DNA of 37,661 bases from a virus. The notes below the pieces were generated by a model that searched no databases, had not been told where the DNA came from, and saw only the letters and a program-made list of their open reading frames with translations. Positions 1-7,318 of the stretch are shown piece after piece (positions within the stretch are counted from its first letter, which is position 1; each line of letters opens with the position of its first letter). The translations under genes and the position numbers were made by a program. The DNA is taken from positions 1 through 37,661 of the IMG/VR virus record IMGVR_UViG_3300025767_000057. The stretch is one strand, 5' to 3'.

Positions 1-23
1 AAGCACCTTTATCCAATTAATTG

Positions 24-212
24 ATGTTTATTAGTATGAAAAACTTATTCAACATAATTTCATCATTTGCATATCATATTTTGATATTAGTATATATTAC
101 TATAATAGTAGTATTAATTTACACACAAAACACAAAATCAAATTTAGACCCATCACACTATCAAAGTGAAGGCGGTTTTAATTATTTAGAAGATACTGAT
201 ATATTTGATTGA
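24..212 (+). CDS. Small single-pass membrane protein, unknown function
   Basis: Not recognised. A 62-residue product with one strongly hydrophobic segment (about residues 16-34, rich in I, L, V and Y) followed by a short polar, acidic tail, so probably an inner-membrane protein with one span. The ATG at 24 overlaps a TGA at 22-24 (TGATG), which would couple it to a gene ending at the left window edge. An in-frame ATG at 36 is an alternative start that keeps the whole membrane segment. The gene ends just before the first class A promoter and terminator. Confidence 0.55.
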   Translation: MFISMKNLFNIISSFAYHILILVYITIIVVLIYTQNTKSNLDPSHYQSEGGFNYLEDTDIFD

Positions 213-220
213 TTAATTTC

Positions 221-276
221 TTAACAATTTCTTAACATTAAAAGCTCGATTATTCGGGCTTTTTTTATTATCTTTA
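221..276 (+). promoter_or_regulatory. Class A promoter P1
   Basis: TTAACA at 221-226 and 232-237 (11 bp apart), CTCG at 245-248 in the -33 position, exactly 20 bp, TATCTTTA at 269-276, then GTAAAAG starting five bases after the box (281). This is the weakest of the five class A sites at its -33 box, but spacing and flanks match the others. It overlaps the terminator at 241-267 and would drive the small membrane gene at 304. Promoter activity is inferred from the pattern. Confidence 0.55.
241..267 (+). terminator. Intrinsic terminator
   Basis: Nine-pair stem (241-249 with 254-262, one T-G pair), four-base loop TTAT, followed by a run of T. It would end the transcript of the gene finishing at 212. 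The stem lies between the TTAACA boxes and the -7 box of promoter P1, so terminator and promoter are superimposed. Confidence 0.75.
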
Positions 277-303
277 CTTTGTAAAAGAAAAGAGAGATAC
301 ACT

Positions 304-501
304 ATGAAAAATTATCAAGCAATTTTATTATCAATATTTGGATTCGGAATTTCATACGGAATGGTTTATGGTCAAATTCAGAATGTTATACCATTTAACA
401 ATGTATTATCTGAAATGGTAGTATTCATTTTAGGTTTTATGTGTGGAATTGGTGGTTTACTATCAATTAACTACATAAAGTTACTTAAATCCTTAAATTG
501 A
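304..501 (+). CDS. Small membrane protein with two predicted spans, unknown function
   Basis: Not recognised. A 65-residue product with two hydrophobic stretches (about residues 5-24 and 38-58) joined by a short polar loop, with a lysine-containing tail, so probably a two-span inner-membrane protein. It starts 27 bases after the -7 box of promoter P1, preceded by a purine-rich AGAGAGA. It ends just before the TTAATA/TTAACA boxes of promoter P2. Small membrane proteins near phage early promoters often affect host envelope or superinfection, but nothing here shows that. Confidence 0.6.
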   Translation: MKNYQAILLSIFGFGISYGMVYGQIQNVIPFNNVLSEMVVFILGFMCGIGGLLSINYIKLLKSLN

Positions 502-504
502 TTG

Positions 505-570
505 TTAATAACTTTGTTAATAACTTTAACATTTTAAATTTGGTTATTACCAAAATATTTACTATCTTTA
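505..570 (+). promoter_or_regulatory. Class A promoter P2
   Basis: TTAATA at 505 and 517, TTAACA at 526-531, TTTG at 539-542, 20 bp, TATCTTTA at 563-570, and GTAATAA starting at 575. The second-box to -33 distance (13 bp) and the box to GTAATAA distance (5 bp) equal those of P3 and P4. Bases 528-546 are identical to 3060-3078 in P4 (19 bp). It would drive the VWA-domain gene at 581 with a very short leader. Confidence 0.7.
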
Positions 571-580
571 CAAAGTAATA

Positions 581-2752
581 ATGAGAAATAATAATAATAT
601 GAGAGATAACACAAAATACAGTTCGTATTGGTTAAAAGATGACCTATTTGATGATGATGATGATGCGGTTATCAGTTCACCAACTGAAACTAAGCATTCA
701 AATTTACTTGCTCTTGCTTCTTACAAAAGAGCAATTTCAAACTTTGTTAACATCGTAACAGGTGAGAACATCAAAGTAATGTTTGACCAACGTGGTGATA
801 ATTCTTATACTGATGGTAAGACAGTTACCATTTCAGCTAAGATGGATGATAAAGATTTTGACCCTACTGTTGGATTGGCCCTTCACGAAGGTTCTCACAT
901 TAAGTTAACTGATTTTTCATCATTAGATAAAATTAGTAATTACGAATTCCCTCAACCTCTTACTTATGATTACTTATCTCAGTTAGAAGATAAACATCTG
1001 ATGAGTTATGATGGTGTTCGTAATTGGGTTTCAGGCGTTGTTAAAGATTTACTGAATGTGATTGAAGATAGAAGAATTGATTACTATATTTATTCTACTT
1101 CTCCTGGCTACAAAGGTTACTATCACTCTATGTATGATAAGTATTTCAACGCTAAGATTATCGATAAAGGACTTCAATCTTCTGAATATAGAGAAAATGA
1201 TTGGGAATCTTATATGTTCCGTATCATTAATATCACCAATGAAAATCGTGATTTGGATGCTCTTCCATTATTGAGAGAAGTTTACAAAATGATTGATTTA
1301 AGAAACATCAATCGACTTCAGAATACTCAACAAGCGTTTGAGTTGGCTTGTGAGATTTTCAAATTTATTGAAGATTCACTCCCATCACTTCAACAACAAA
1401 ATCAGAATCAAAACCAATCTGGTGATGGTGAATCTGATGGAAATCAATCTGAAGAAGGTTCAGGTAGTGGTTCTGGTGGTGATTCTTCAGAATCTAATGG
1501 TACTGATAATACTGAAGGTTCTGAGAATGATGGTCAATCAAAGCAAGATTCTACCGATGGTGATGATACTAATGGTGATGCTGACGGTGGTGATGTGAAA
1601 TCAGGTCGTTCTTCTTACAATCCAAATGGTGCGGGTGGTGATGGTTCTAATAACCAAATCTCAGATACTAAAGCTCAAAGTGGTGAAGGTTCATTATCAG
1701 ATAGACAAAAGAAACAATTAGAAAATGCTATTGACAAACAAAAGAAATTTCAAAATGGCGATATCAGTAAAAAGAAAGTATCTAAAACTGAAAATGAAAA
1801 GTTAGAAACTTTATCTAAAGCTGGTATTGATGAGAAGTTAGTTGGTAAAGATTATAATTCAAATCACTATTGGAGAAAAGATAGACAAACAGCTGTTGTC
1901 ATAGTTCGTAACTTTACAAAAGCTTTAGCAGATTCAGATACTATTAGTATGGTTTCTTCATATGGTTATTACGCTGAAAGAAATCAAGAAGCTATTAACA
2001 AAGGTTTACAAATCGGTACTATGTTAGGTCGTAAATTGAAACTACGTTCTGAAGAACGTTCACTAACTACACCTCGAATGAAAAATGGTAAAATCTCAGG
2101 CCGTTTGTTGCATGAGTTGGGTATGGGAAATGTAAACATCTTTGACCAGACTGTGGTTAACAAACACAAACCTGCTTTGATTCACATTTCAATTGATGCT
2201 AGTTCTTCAATGGGTGGTTCTAAATGGACTAACTCACAAATTGCGGCAGTTGCAATCGCTAAAGCGGCTTCAATGACTTCAAATTTAGATGTGGTTATTT
2301 CTTACAGAGCCATTCAACATAATCCTGTTCAACCTTTAATGTTGATTGCGTATGATAGTAGAAAGGATAAAATTTCTAAGATTCAACAATTATTTAAATA
2401 TTTGAACGCAACTGGTACTACTCCTGAAGGTTTATGTTTTGAATCTATCTTAGATGAAATTATCAAAACTAATAAAGGTACTGATTCTTACTTCATTAAC
2501 TTCTCTGATGGATGGCCAGGTTTCTCAAATAATGATATGGATTATTCAGGTGAAGGTGCTGTTAACCATACAGCCGCTCAGATTAAGAAAATGAGAATGG
2601 CTGGAGTTAAGGTTTTATCTTACTTCATTGAAGAAGGTAGATATGGTGGAGCTATGGAGAATTTTAAAAGGATGTATGGTAAATCTGCCGAAGCAATTGA
2701 TGTTACTTCTTTGATTCCATTGACTAGAACTTTGAATAAAATGTTTGAATAA
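581..2752 (+). CDS. CobT-like protein: HExxH metallopeptidase-like region plus C-terminal VWA domain
   Basis: 723 residues. The N-terminal region holds H-E-G-S-H at 102-106, an HExxH zinc-site motif, with a downstream E-D-R-R-I-D stretch that could give the third ligand. Residues about 265-375 are a Ser/Gly/Asp/Asn/Gln-rich acidic linker. The C-terminal third is a VWA domain with a MIDAS metal site: D539-x-S541-x-S543, the T-G-T-T-P-E-G segment at 611-617, and D643-G644. This order of N-terminal domain, acidic linker and VWA is that of CobT-like and DUF2201-type partners of MoxR/CobS ATPases, and such an ATPase follows at 3146. The role is probably assembly or remodelling of a target complex by the pair. 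Cobalamin synthesis is unlikely because no CobN-type chelatase is present. An in-frame ATG at 599 is an alternative start because 581 lies almost at the predicted transcription start. Confidence 0.8.
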   Translation: MRNNNNMRDNTKYSSYWLKDDLFDDDDDAVISSPTETKHSNLLALASYKRAISNFVNIVTGENIKVMFDQRGDNSYTDGKTVTISAKMDDKDFDPTVGLALHEGSHIKLTDFSSLDKISNYEFPQPLTYDYLSQLEDKHLMSYDGVRNWVSGVVKDLLNVIEDRRIDYYIYSTSPGYKGYYHSMYDKYFNAKIIDKGLQSSEYRENDWESYMFRIINITNENRDLDALPLLREVYKMIDLRNINRLQNTQQAFELACEIFKFIEDSLPSLQQQNQNQNQSGDGESDGNQSEEGSGSGSGGDSSESNGTDNTEGSENDGQSKQDSTDGDDTNGDADGGDVKSGRSSYNPNGAGGDGSNNQISDTKAQSGEGSLSDRQKKQLENAIDKQKKFQNGDISKKKVSKTENEKLETLSKAGIDEKLVGKDYNSNHYWRKDRQTAVVIVRNFTKALADSDTISMVSSYGYYAERNQEAINKGLQIGTMLGRKLKLRSEERSLTTPRMKNGKISGRLLHELGMGNVNIFDQTVVNKHKPALIHISIDASSSMGGSKWTNSQIAAVAIAKAASMTSNLDVVISYRAIQHNPVQPLMLIAYDSRKDKISKIQQLFKYLNATGTTPEGLCFESILDEIIKTNKGTDSYFINFSDGWPGFSNNDMDYSGEGAVNHTAAQIKKMRMAGVKVLSYFIEEGRYGGAMENFKRMYGKSAEAIDVTSLIPLTRTLNKMFE

Positions 2753-2756
2753 AAAC

Positions 2757-2812
2757 TTAACATTAACTTAACACTTGGGACTTGGATATTCCCCAAATGT
2801 TTCTTATCTTTA
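2757..2812 (+). promoter_or_regulatory. Class A promoter P3
   Basis: TTAACA at 2757-2762 and 2768-2773, CTTG at 2781-2784, 20 bp, TATCTTTA at 2805-2812, and GTAATAA at 2817-2823. It fits the class A layout exactly. It lies between the VWA gene and the 71-residue gene at 2836. Confidence 0.7.
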
Positions 2813-2835
2813 CGGAGTAATAAAAGTTAAGAGAT

Positions 2836-3051
2836 ATGAGAAATTACCCAAGATTGATTAAAGAGTTTTACGATTATGTATTGAGTTTTTACAACAACCA
2901 CGATGGTGTTTATAAGATTGCTACACCAGAACGAATTGTTGAAGCTATCAATGAGTATTTAGAATCAAAACCATTAGGTGAGATTTACTTTGATTCGTTT
3001 GATAGAGAATCAGTAAGAATGATTATTGAACGAGATTATTCAATAATTTAA
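2836..3051 (+). CDS. Small soluble protein, unknown function
   Basis: Not recognised. 71 residues, mixed charge, no membrane segment, rich in aromatic residues in its first third; probably a small helical cytoplasmic protein. It has its own class A promoter (P3) upstream and another (P4) that begins over its stop codon, so it forms a one-gene transcription unit between the VWA gene and its ATPase partner. That position suggests it is expressed with the pair, but a functional link is only a guess. Confidence 0.6.
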   Translation: MRNYPRLIKEFYDYVLSFYNNHDGVYKIATPERIVEAINEYLESKPLGEIYFDSFDRESVRMIIERDYSII

Positions 3052-3102
3052 CATTTTTTAACATTTTAAATTTGGTTAATTCAAATAATAGTTGTACATT
3101 TA
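3048..3102 (+). promoter_or_regulatory. Class A promoter P4
   Basis: TTAACA at 3048-3053 and 3058-3063 (10 bp apart), TTTG at 3071-3074, 20 bp, TACATTTA at 3095-3102, GTAATAA at 3107-3113. Bases 3060-3078 repeat 528-546 exactly. It would drive the AAA+ ATPase at 3146. The first TTAACA box overlaps the stop codon of the preceding gene. Confidence 0.7.
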
Positions 3103-3145
3103 CAGAGTAATAAGAGATAAAAGTTAAACATTTAAATTTAGATTT

Positions 3146-4411
3146 ATGAAATCACAAAGATTTGTTTTTTTGAAAGTTGTTCGAAATGAGAACAAAGAGT
3201 TAATTTTAGTTGACTCAAACGGTGTAGAATTCTTAGTTCCTGAAATCAATGAAAACGGAACTTCACTTTATAAAAGAGCGGTGGCTGCTGCTAACAATCC
3301 TTCTAAGTATTGTTTCAAAGCTAGAGTTAAAGGAACATTATCAGAAGGTTCTGTTGAATTTGGTAGAGTTCCCGTTGATAAGTTTGAAGGTGCTGAACCT
3401 GTTACAAACTTCAACCAACCAAATGGTGGTTTGGAAGTTTTCCAAATGAAATCAACTTTAGTTCAATCTGAACCTGTTCAAGCTCCAAACACTATGGACT
3501 TTATTAACTTCATTCACAATGATTCAAAAGGGTTGAAACCTCAGATGTTATTTATGAGTGAATTGAAATGGAAATATTTGATTCGTAACATTCTTAGAGG
3601 TAAGAATATTATGATGACCGGTCCCGCGGGTTGTGGTAAAACTATGGCCGCTAAAGCAGCGGCTAATTCAATTGATGGTTATCGAATGGAAATCTTTAAC
3701 TTAGGTTCTACTCAAGACCCTCGTGCTACTCTGATTGGTAACACTCAGTTCGATACTAAGAAAGGTACGGTGTTCTCACCATCACCATTCGTTAAAGCAA
3801 TTCAAACACCAAATACCGTAATCGTATTAGATGAGATTACCAGAGCTCACCCTGAAGCTCACAACATTCTTATGAGTGTTTTAGACCAAGGACAACGTTA
3901 CTTACGTTTGGATGAGGCTTCGGATTCACCAATTGTGAAAGTTGCTGAAGGTGTTTCCTTTATCGCTTCCGCTAACATTGGTAATGAATATACCGCAACT
4001 CGTCAACTTGATAGAGCGATTGTTGATAGATTTACTATCATTGAAATGGATACTTTGAGTAAAACTGAAGAAACTGAATTACTTAAAATGATGTATCCAT
4101 CAGTAAATGTTAATTTGATTACTTCAGTTGCTGAGATTACTTCAATGACTCGTTCTGAAGTTAAAAAAGAAACTCCAAACTTAACCAATTCACTTTCAAC
4201 CCGTACTGCGGTTGAGATTGGTTCTCTTCTTTACGATGGTTTCACTTTAGAAGAAGCCGCTGAAATCACCGTTTATCCTTTATTCGATGAGGCGGGTGGT
4301 GCTCAATCTGAAAGAACTTACATCAGACAATTCGTTCAAAAGTTTGTAGGTTCTACTGAAGAAGAAAATCTTTTCAATGTAGAAGATGATGATTTAACTA
4401 ACCCATTCTAA
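3146..4411 (+). CDS. MoxR/CobS-like AAA+ ATPase
   Basis: 421 residues. An N-terminal region of about 130 residues without a recognised domain is followed by an AAA+ module: Walker A G159-P-A-G-C-G-K165-T166, Walker B ending in D229-E230, a sensor-1 Asn near 277 in an A-S-A-N stretch, and an arginine-finger candidate at R295 in V-D-R-F. This is the MoxR/CobS type, whose members act as ring ATPases with a VWA partner. The VWA gene at 581 is the obvious partner. T4-like phages of marine bacteria often carry a gene annotated cobS of this type. Its own class A promoter (P4) lies upstream and a stable hairpin follows the stop codon. The target in the infected cell is unknown. Confidence 0.85.
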   Translation: MKSQRFVFLKVVRNENKELILVDSNGVEFLVPEINENGTSLYKRAVAAANNPSKYCFKARVKGTLSEGSVEFGRVPVDKFEGAEPVTNFNQPNGGLEVFQMKSTLVQSEPVQAPNTMDFINFIHNDSKGLKPQMLFMSELKWKYLIRNILRGKNIMMTGPAGCGKTMAAKAAANSIDGYRMEIFNLGSTQDPRATLIGNTQFDTKKGTVFSPSPFVKAIQTPNTVIVLDEITRAHPEAHNILMSVLDQGQRYLRLDEASDSPIVKVAEGVSFIASANIGNEYTATRQLDRAIVDRFTIIEMDTLSKTEETELLKMMYPSVNVNLITSVAEITSMTRSEVKKETPNLTNSLSTRTAVEIGSLLYDGFTLEEAAEITVYPLFDEAGGAQSERTYIRQFVQKFVGSTEEENLFNVEDDDLTNPF

Positions 4412-4428
4412 TATATGTTTAACTCTCT

Positions 4429-4456
4429 ATGGCTCCCCAAATGGGTGGGGGGTCAT
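4429..4456 (+). terminator. Strong hairpin after the AAA+ ATPase gene
   Basis: Ten-pair stem (4429-4438 with 4447-4456, two G-T pairs, four consecutive C-G pairs) and an eight-base loop. It starts 17 bases after the ATPase stop codon. The sequence after it (TTCTCT) is only partly T-rich, so it may be a weak terminator or a 3'-end stabiliser. Confidence 0.5.
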
Positions 4457-4474
4457 TTCTCTAAAAAATAAAAT

Positions 4475-4744
4475 ATGGCAAGAGTAGATGTTGATATCGA
4501 TTTTGATGATTATTTAAGTGGTTGTACTTCTTCGGAAAAACAAATAATAATAGATTCACTTTGGCAAGATGGTTATGTTCCAAAGAGTTTATTTGAAGAT
4601 GGTTTTGAGATGATTGCTGAAAGTACATCCGAACAATTTCTTAAAGAATACTTGGAAAATATCTGGAAAAATCGTATGTTTATAAACAATGAAGATTTAG
4701 AATCTTTAAAATATTACACAAATAAAGGTGATTATGGAAATTAA
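4475..4744 (+). CDS. Small acidic protein, unknown function
   Basis: Not recognised. 89 residues, acidic, no membrane segment or metal motif. It starts 18 bases after the hairpin that follows the ATPase gene and overlaps the next gene, whose ATG at 4734 lies inside its last codons. It heads a run of six closely packed genes (4475-6156) of small, mostly acidic proteins that look like one transcription unit. Such runs are typical of phage early regions that code for host-directed factors, but no role can be read from the sequence. Confidence 0.6.
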   Translation: MARVDVDIDFDDYLSGCTSSEKQIIIDSLWQDGYVPKSLFEDGFEMIAESTSEQFLKEYLENIWKNRMFINNEDLESLKYYTNKGDYGN

Positions 4745-5021
4745 TAGTAAAGAATTGGTAAATGGGGTAATGGATGCTCTAAACGAAGATGGTGCATTTG
4801 ATAGCCCATTTTTAAGTAAAGGTAAATTTAAATTGATATTATCAAAAAATATATCAAATAGTAAAAATCCCATTGATGAGATGGAAGATATAGTTGATAA
4901 AACTATAAAAGAATGTGTTATGACCGCTGTAGATGATACACTAGAAACACTTTCAGAAGATGGTTTAGTCGAATCGGTGGTAAACGATAACGGTGAAATT
5001 GCATATAGATTAAAACAATAA
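4734..5021 (+). CDS. Small protein, unknown function
   Basis: Not recognised. 95 residues with a run of alternating hydrophobic and acidic residues that suggests an all-helical fold. The ATG at 4734 overlaps the end of the previous gene. An in-frame GTG two codons upstream (4728) is possible but less likely. The next gene follows after four bases, so translation is probably coupled along this run. Confidence 0.6.
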   Translation: MEINSKELVNGVMDALNEDGAFDSPFLSKGKFKLILSKNISNSKNPIDEMEDIVDKTIKECVMTAVDDTLETLSEDGLVESVVNDNGEIAYRLKQ

Positions 5022-5025
5022 TATT

Positions 5026-5430
5026 ATGAGTGAACATGAAGATAATTTGATACCAGAAGAATATTGGAATGAGGTATCTCAAGAAGAGATGGAATCGTTA
5101 CAGTCAGCTGCCGATGAAATGGAACAATATTTATCTCAACCTATGGATGAGTGGAATGAAATGGATGACCAATATTATGACCATCTCAGAGATAGATTTA
5201 AAAAAGGACCAGATGCGATAGGACCTCGTCAATTTAAACAATTTCAAAATGTGTTTCTACCAATTCAAATGATGGTAATTCCTGCAGGTAGACAACATAA
5301 TGGTGAAAAAATGGTTCAATATTTCCATACAATTACAGAAGATATGGAAGGTGGTGAATGTAATGGTTCTTATGAATTAATTACAGAAACCGATTTAGAA
5401 GAAAAGTTTAATATTAAGTATAACAATTAA
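5026..5430 (+). CDS. Acidic protein, unknown function
   Basis: Not recognised. 134 residues, strongly acidic in its first half, with an E-E-Y-W-N-E segment near the N-terminus. A similar E-E-Y-W-D-E occurs near the start of the protein at 7808, which hints at a shared short motif between two small acidic phage proteins. No membrane segment or catalytic motif is visible. Very acidic small phage proteins sometimes mimic DNA, but that is speculation here. Confidence 0.6.
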   Translation: MSEHEDNLIPEEYWNEVSQEEMESLQSAADEMEQYLSQPMDEWNEMDDQYYDHLRDRFKKGPDAIGPRQFKQFQNVFLPIQMMVIPAGRQHNGEKMVQYFHTITEDMEGGECNGSYELITETDLEEKFNIKYNN

Positions 5431-5442
5431 AATCAATTAAAG

Positions 5443-5643
5443 ATGAAGTATTATATTGCAAAAGTGAAAGTGGTAATGACCGATGATAAAGGTCGTCAAA
5501 AGAAAGTATCAGAACAATATTGTGTTCATGCAGTATCAGTAACAGATGCTGAAACAAAGGTACATGAGGAATTCAAAAATGATGGATTAGAGTTTGAAGT
5601 TACATCAGTATTGGAAACCAAAATCATTAAAGTTATTAAGTAA
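5443..5643 (+). CDS. DUF4494-like small protein
   Basis: 66 residues. The pattern K-Y-Y-I-A-K-V-K-V near the start, then K-K-V-S-E-Q-Y, then a V-S-V-T-D-A-E segment resembles DUF4494 as I know it from Bacteroidota and their phages. Function is unknown for the family. The stop codon (5641-5643) shares its last base with the ATG of the next gene. The resemblance is from memory of the family pattern and should be treated as moderate. Confidence 0.55.
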   Translation: MKYYIAKVKVVMTDDKGRQKKVSEQYCVHAVSVTDAETKVHEEFKNDGLEFEVTSVLETKIIKVIK

Positions 5644-5900
5644 TGAATTTGAATTACTCAAAAGACTCTACAGTTGTTATAACTGTATTTGGAAAACATA
5701 AGGTGGGTAGTGTGGTGGATAGAGCGGTTTCCAAAAGGGGAATCGTTCACACCATCGAAACTGAAGAGGGTAAAATTTATGAATCTATTTTTGTAAACGG
5801 AACAGAATCAGTTTATATTAACAGTTCGCTCACAGCGGCATTTACAAAATCTATTGAAGATGGAAATAACGAAACAGAAGTTCAAGAGGATAAAGAATAA
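5643..5900 (+). CDS. Small protein, unknown function
   Basis: Not recognised. 85 residues. The first 55 alternate beta-prone stretches with charged turns (a small beta-rich domain is likely), and the tail is acidic. Its ATG overlaps the previous stop codon (TAATG), a sign of translational coupling. Its last 41 bases overlap the next gene. Confidence 0.55.
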   Translation: MNLNYSKDSTVVITVFGKHKVGSVVDRAVSKRGIVHTIETEEGKIYESIFVNGTESVYINSSLTAAFTKSIEDGNNETEVQEDKE

Positions 5901-6156
5901 GATTCTGAAGAAATACCCTACCGCAGTTACAAAGATGGATAGAAATGGGTTGTATTATGTTTCAGATGGAACTAAACGCTTATGTGAAGAGTATATGATA
6001 CCATCACAAAAAACAGTAGTCGCGGCTTGGCATTGGATTGCTGAAACTATTAGGATTGACCAAAATATTCAAAGAACACATCCTAACAGAATGGATATTG
6101 GTTCTTTTGAAAAAAAGTTTAATCGTATTTCTAATAGGAATAAAGGTAGAAAGTAA
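5860..6156 (+). CDS. Basic small protein, unknown function
   Basis: Not recognised. 98 residues, strongly basic at both ends (many Lys and Arg), with a central W-H-W-I stretch, so possibly a nucleic-acid-binding protein. I chose the ATG at 5860. The reading frame also has a TTG at 5854. The 41-base overlap with the previous gene is long for this genome, so the true start could be further in. It closes the 4475-6156 gene run. Confidence 0.55.
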   Translation: MEITKQKFKRIKNKILKKYPTAVTKMDRNGLYYVSDGTKRLCEEYMIPSQKTVVAAWHWIAETIRIDQNIQRTHPNRMDIGSFEKKFNRISNRNKGRK

Positions 6157-6176
6157 GTTTATATAAGATTTGTTTC

Positions 6177-6185
6177 ATATTTATA
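6177..6185 (+). promoter_or_regulatory. Candidate late-promoter motif ATATTTATA
   Basis: CATATTTATAG in the 56-base gap before the gene at 6213, ending 27 bases before its ATG. It is the first of six copies of the 9-mer found in gaps before genes (others at 7609, 15975, 27239, 29194 and 35661). The role is inferred. Confidence 0.35.
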
Positions 6186-6212
6186 GTAAATAATTAATTT
6201 AAATTTCATGTT

Positions 6213-6497
6213 ATGAAACACAGTAAACCAAAATCTTATGTTAACCAATCATTTGGAGTTAATGCTAAAGATAAAGAACGACTTGATAAATTGGGAAAGA
6301 ACTTTAGTTCAATCGATTTTGAAATTTCGGATTCAATTACAGAATCAAATGTAGGTGAAAAATCAACTGCAATTGGAAAGTTACTTGTTGGGAATCAAAA
6401 AATAGAACTTACTTATTCTGAATGTAATAAAATTATTACCACATTAGCAGATGCTCAATTGATAATAAAACAAAAGCAGAAATTGGGTATTTTCTAA
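6213..6497 (+). CDS. Small soluble protein, unknown function
   Basis: Not recognised. 94 residues; the N-terminal quarter is basic and the rest has a beta-strand then long-helix pattern, ending in a Lys/Gln-rich helix. No membrane span or metal site. It has a candidate late motif upstream and is followed after 12 bases by the gene at 6510, with a clear ribosome binding site between them. Confidence 0.6.
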   Translation: MKHSKPKSYVNQSFGVNAKDKERLDKLGKNFSSIDFEISDSITESNVGEKSTAIGKLLVGNQKIELTYSECNKIITTLADAQLIIKQKQKLGIF

Positions 6498-6509
6498 GAA
6501 GGAGTTAAT

Positions 6510-6935
6510 TTGAATACTTCTGATTTTTTTAAAGAGTTGGGATTGGGAGACCCGGACATGGAGAAAGCTCGTGAATGGGTTTCCTATAACCAATTTAAGA
6601 ATAGTGTTCCTGATATATTAACTTTGGAAGAATACATTGATATGATATATAAGAAAGTTCAAAATGTTGATGCAAGACCGCATCTTTGGTTTTCAGAAAG
6701 ATATATGATATCAAAGTATTTAACAACAAAAGAATCTGCAGAGGATTCATATGTAGATAATGTATTAGAACGTATTAAAAAATTAAGTAGTTCAGTTCCT
6801 AAAGAATCAAATTTCAACCACATCCATTCATTTTTAGATACCTTAGCAGACCACATTTCTACAAAAAGAACTATCTTACCAAAAGAAGTATTGGTTTACT
6901 TAAATAAACTTTACAAAACAAAAGGATTAAAATAA
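6510..6935 (+). CDS. Protein of unknown function, TTG start
   Basis: Not recognised. 141 residues, helical and mixed charge, with an aromatic-rich centre. The start is TTG at 6510: AAGGAG at 6499-6504 sits five bases upstream, a near-ideal Shine-Dalgarno placement, and no ATG lies nearby in frame. This is one of the few genes here with a non-ATG start. The gene ends at 6935, right at the left edge of the foreign-looking segment that follows, so its original downstream neighbour may have been displaced. Confidence 0.6.
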   Translation: MNTSDFFKELGLGDPDMEKAREWVSYNQFKNSVPDILTLEEYIDMIYKKVQNVDARPHLWFSERYMISKYLTTKESAEDSYVDNVLERIKKLSSSVPKESNFNHIHSFLDTLADHISTKRTILPKEVLVYLNKLYKTKGLK

Positions 6936-6968
6936 CGGCAAAGTATAACACAAGTAAAACGAACGGAT

Positions 6969-7142
6969 ATGAAATTTGACTTATTAAATATAGAGTATGA
7001 GCCACAAGGATGGTTTTGGTTAACCATAGCAAACTTTGAATATGGCGACCAAAGCAGAAGCCTGTTACACATTGAAAGAAATGAAGGGATGTGGAAGTTT
7101 CAACTGCTATGGTTAGCAAATAACTGTTGGATAGTTGAGTGA
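6969..7142 (+). CDS. Small ORF enclosed by an 11-bp inverted repeat
   Basis: Not recognised. 57 residues with six tryptophans, an unusual share, and no membrane span long enough to be convincing. It is flanked by GTATAACACAA (6943-6953) and its exact reverse complement TTGTGTTATAC (7149-7159). The arrangement, one short ORF between inverted repeats, is what mobile gene cassettes look like. No ribosome binding site stands out. It may be a real cassette gene or chance coding in a mobile segment. Confidence 0.4.
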   Translation: MKFDLLNIEYEPQGWFWLTIANFEYGDQSRSLLHIERNEGMWKFQLLWLANNCWIVE

Positions 7143-7162
7143 GTGTATTTGTGTTATACATT

Positions 7163-7191
7163 GTTGTAAAATCGTTTCAATGTTTTACAAC
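7163..7191. repeat. Perfect 9-bp inverted repeat
   Basis: GTTGTAAAA at 7163-7171 and TTTTACAAC at 7183-7191 around an 11-base loop. It lies just after the small ORF in the cassette-like segment. No T-run follows, so it is not an obvious terminator. A second imperfect pair follows directly (7192-7200 with 7216-7224). Confidence 0.6.
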
Positions 7192-7273
7192 GTTTCGTGT
7201 ATGAGCAGTAGCCGAACACAAAACTTGATTAGAAGTATAAACTTAAATATTAACAACTGCAATAGTTTAAAAA

Positions 7274-7307
7274 GCCTAACGGCTATTGCTTATACACTTT
7301 GTTAGGC
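7274..7307 (+). other. attC-like recombination site candidate
   Basis: GCCTAAC (7274-7280) fits the integron inverse-core consensus RYYYAAC, and GTTAGGC (7301-7307) fits the core GTTRRRY. They are perfect reverse complements 20 bases apart. A further pair, GCAATAG (7259-7265) with CTATTGC (7283-7289), overlaps it. At 34 bases it is shorter than usual attC sites, and clear inner L boxes are not visible. TGTTAGGCACA (7300-7310) is repeated in reverse complement at 7599-7609, beyond the next ORF. Confidence 0.4.
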
Positions 7308-7318
7308 ACAGTTATTTT

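Larger units (their letters stand above)
6934..7310 (+). mobile_element. Possible gene-cassette or MITE-like insertion
   Basis: A 377-base stretch unlike its surroundings. Its ends are imperfect inverted copies: a TAAC...CAAAGTATAA pattern at 6934-6948 against TTATACACTTTG...TTAGG at 7290-7306. Inside are an 11-bp perfect inverted repeat around a small ORF (6943-6953 with 7149-7159), a 9-bp hairpin (7163-7191), a one-mismatch 9-bp pair (7192-7200 with 7216-7224), and an attC-like pair (7274-7307). No transposase or integrase is encoded. About 175 bases (7143-7318) hold no gene. Whether this is an integron-type cassette, a MITE or something else cannot be settled by eye. Confidence 0.4.

Noticed and set aside
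1338-1598. 86-codon + strand ORF inside the VWA gene
   Set aside because: It is the out-of-frame reading of the repetitive acidic linker and has no separate start signal.
581-4411. Cobalamin biosynthesis genes (cobS/cobT)
   Set aside because: Domain layout is CobST-like, but no CobN or other cobalamin gene is present, and phage CobS-like ATPases are not shown to make cobalamin. A generic MoxR/VWA role is safer.
6871-7161. 96-codon minus-strand ORF across the cassette-like segment
   Set aside because: It opposes all convincing genes, overlaps the end of a + strand gene, has no ribosome binding site and shows no domain.
7143-7318. tRNA or structured small RNA gene
   Set aside because: Several hairpins are possible, but no cloverleaf with a T-loop consensus or CCA end could be formed by eye.
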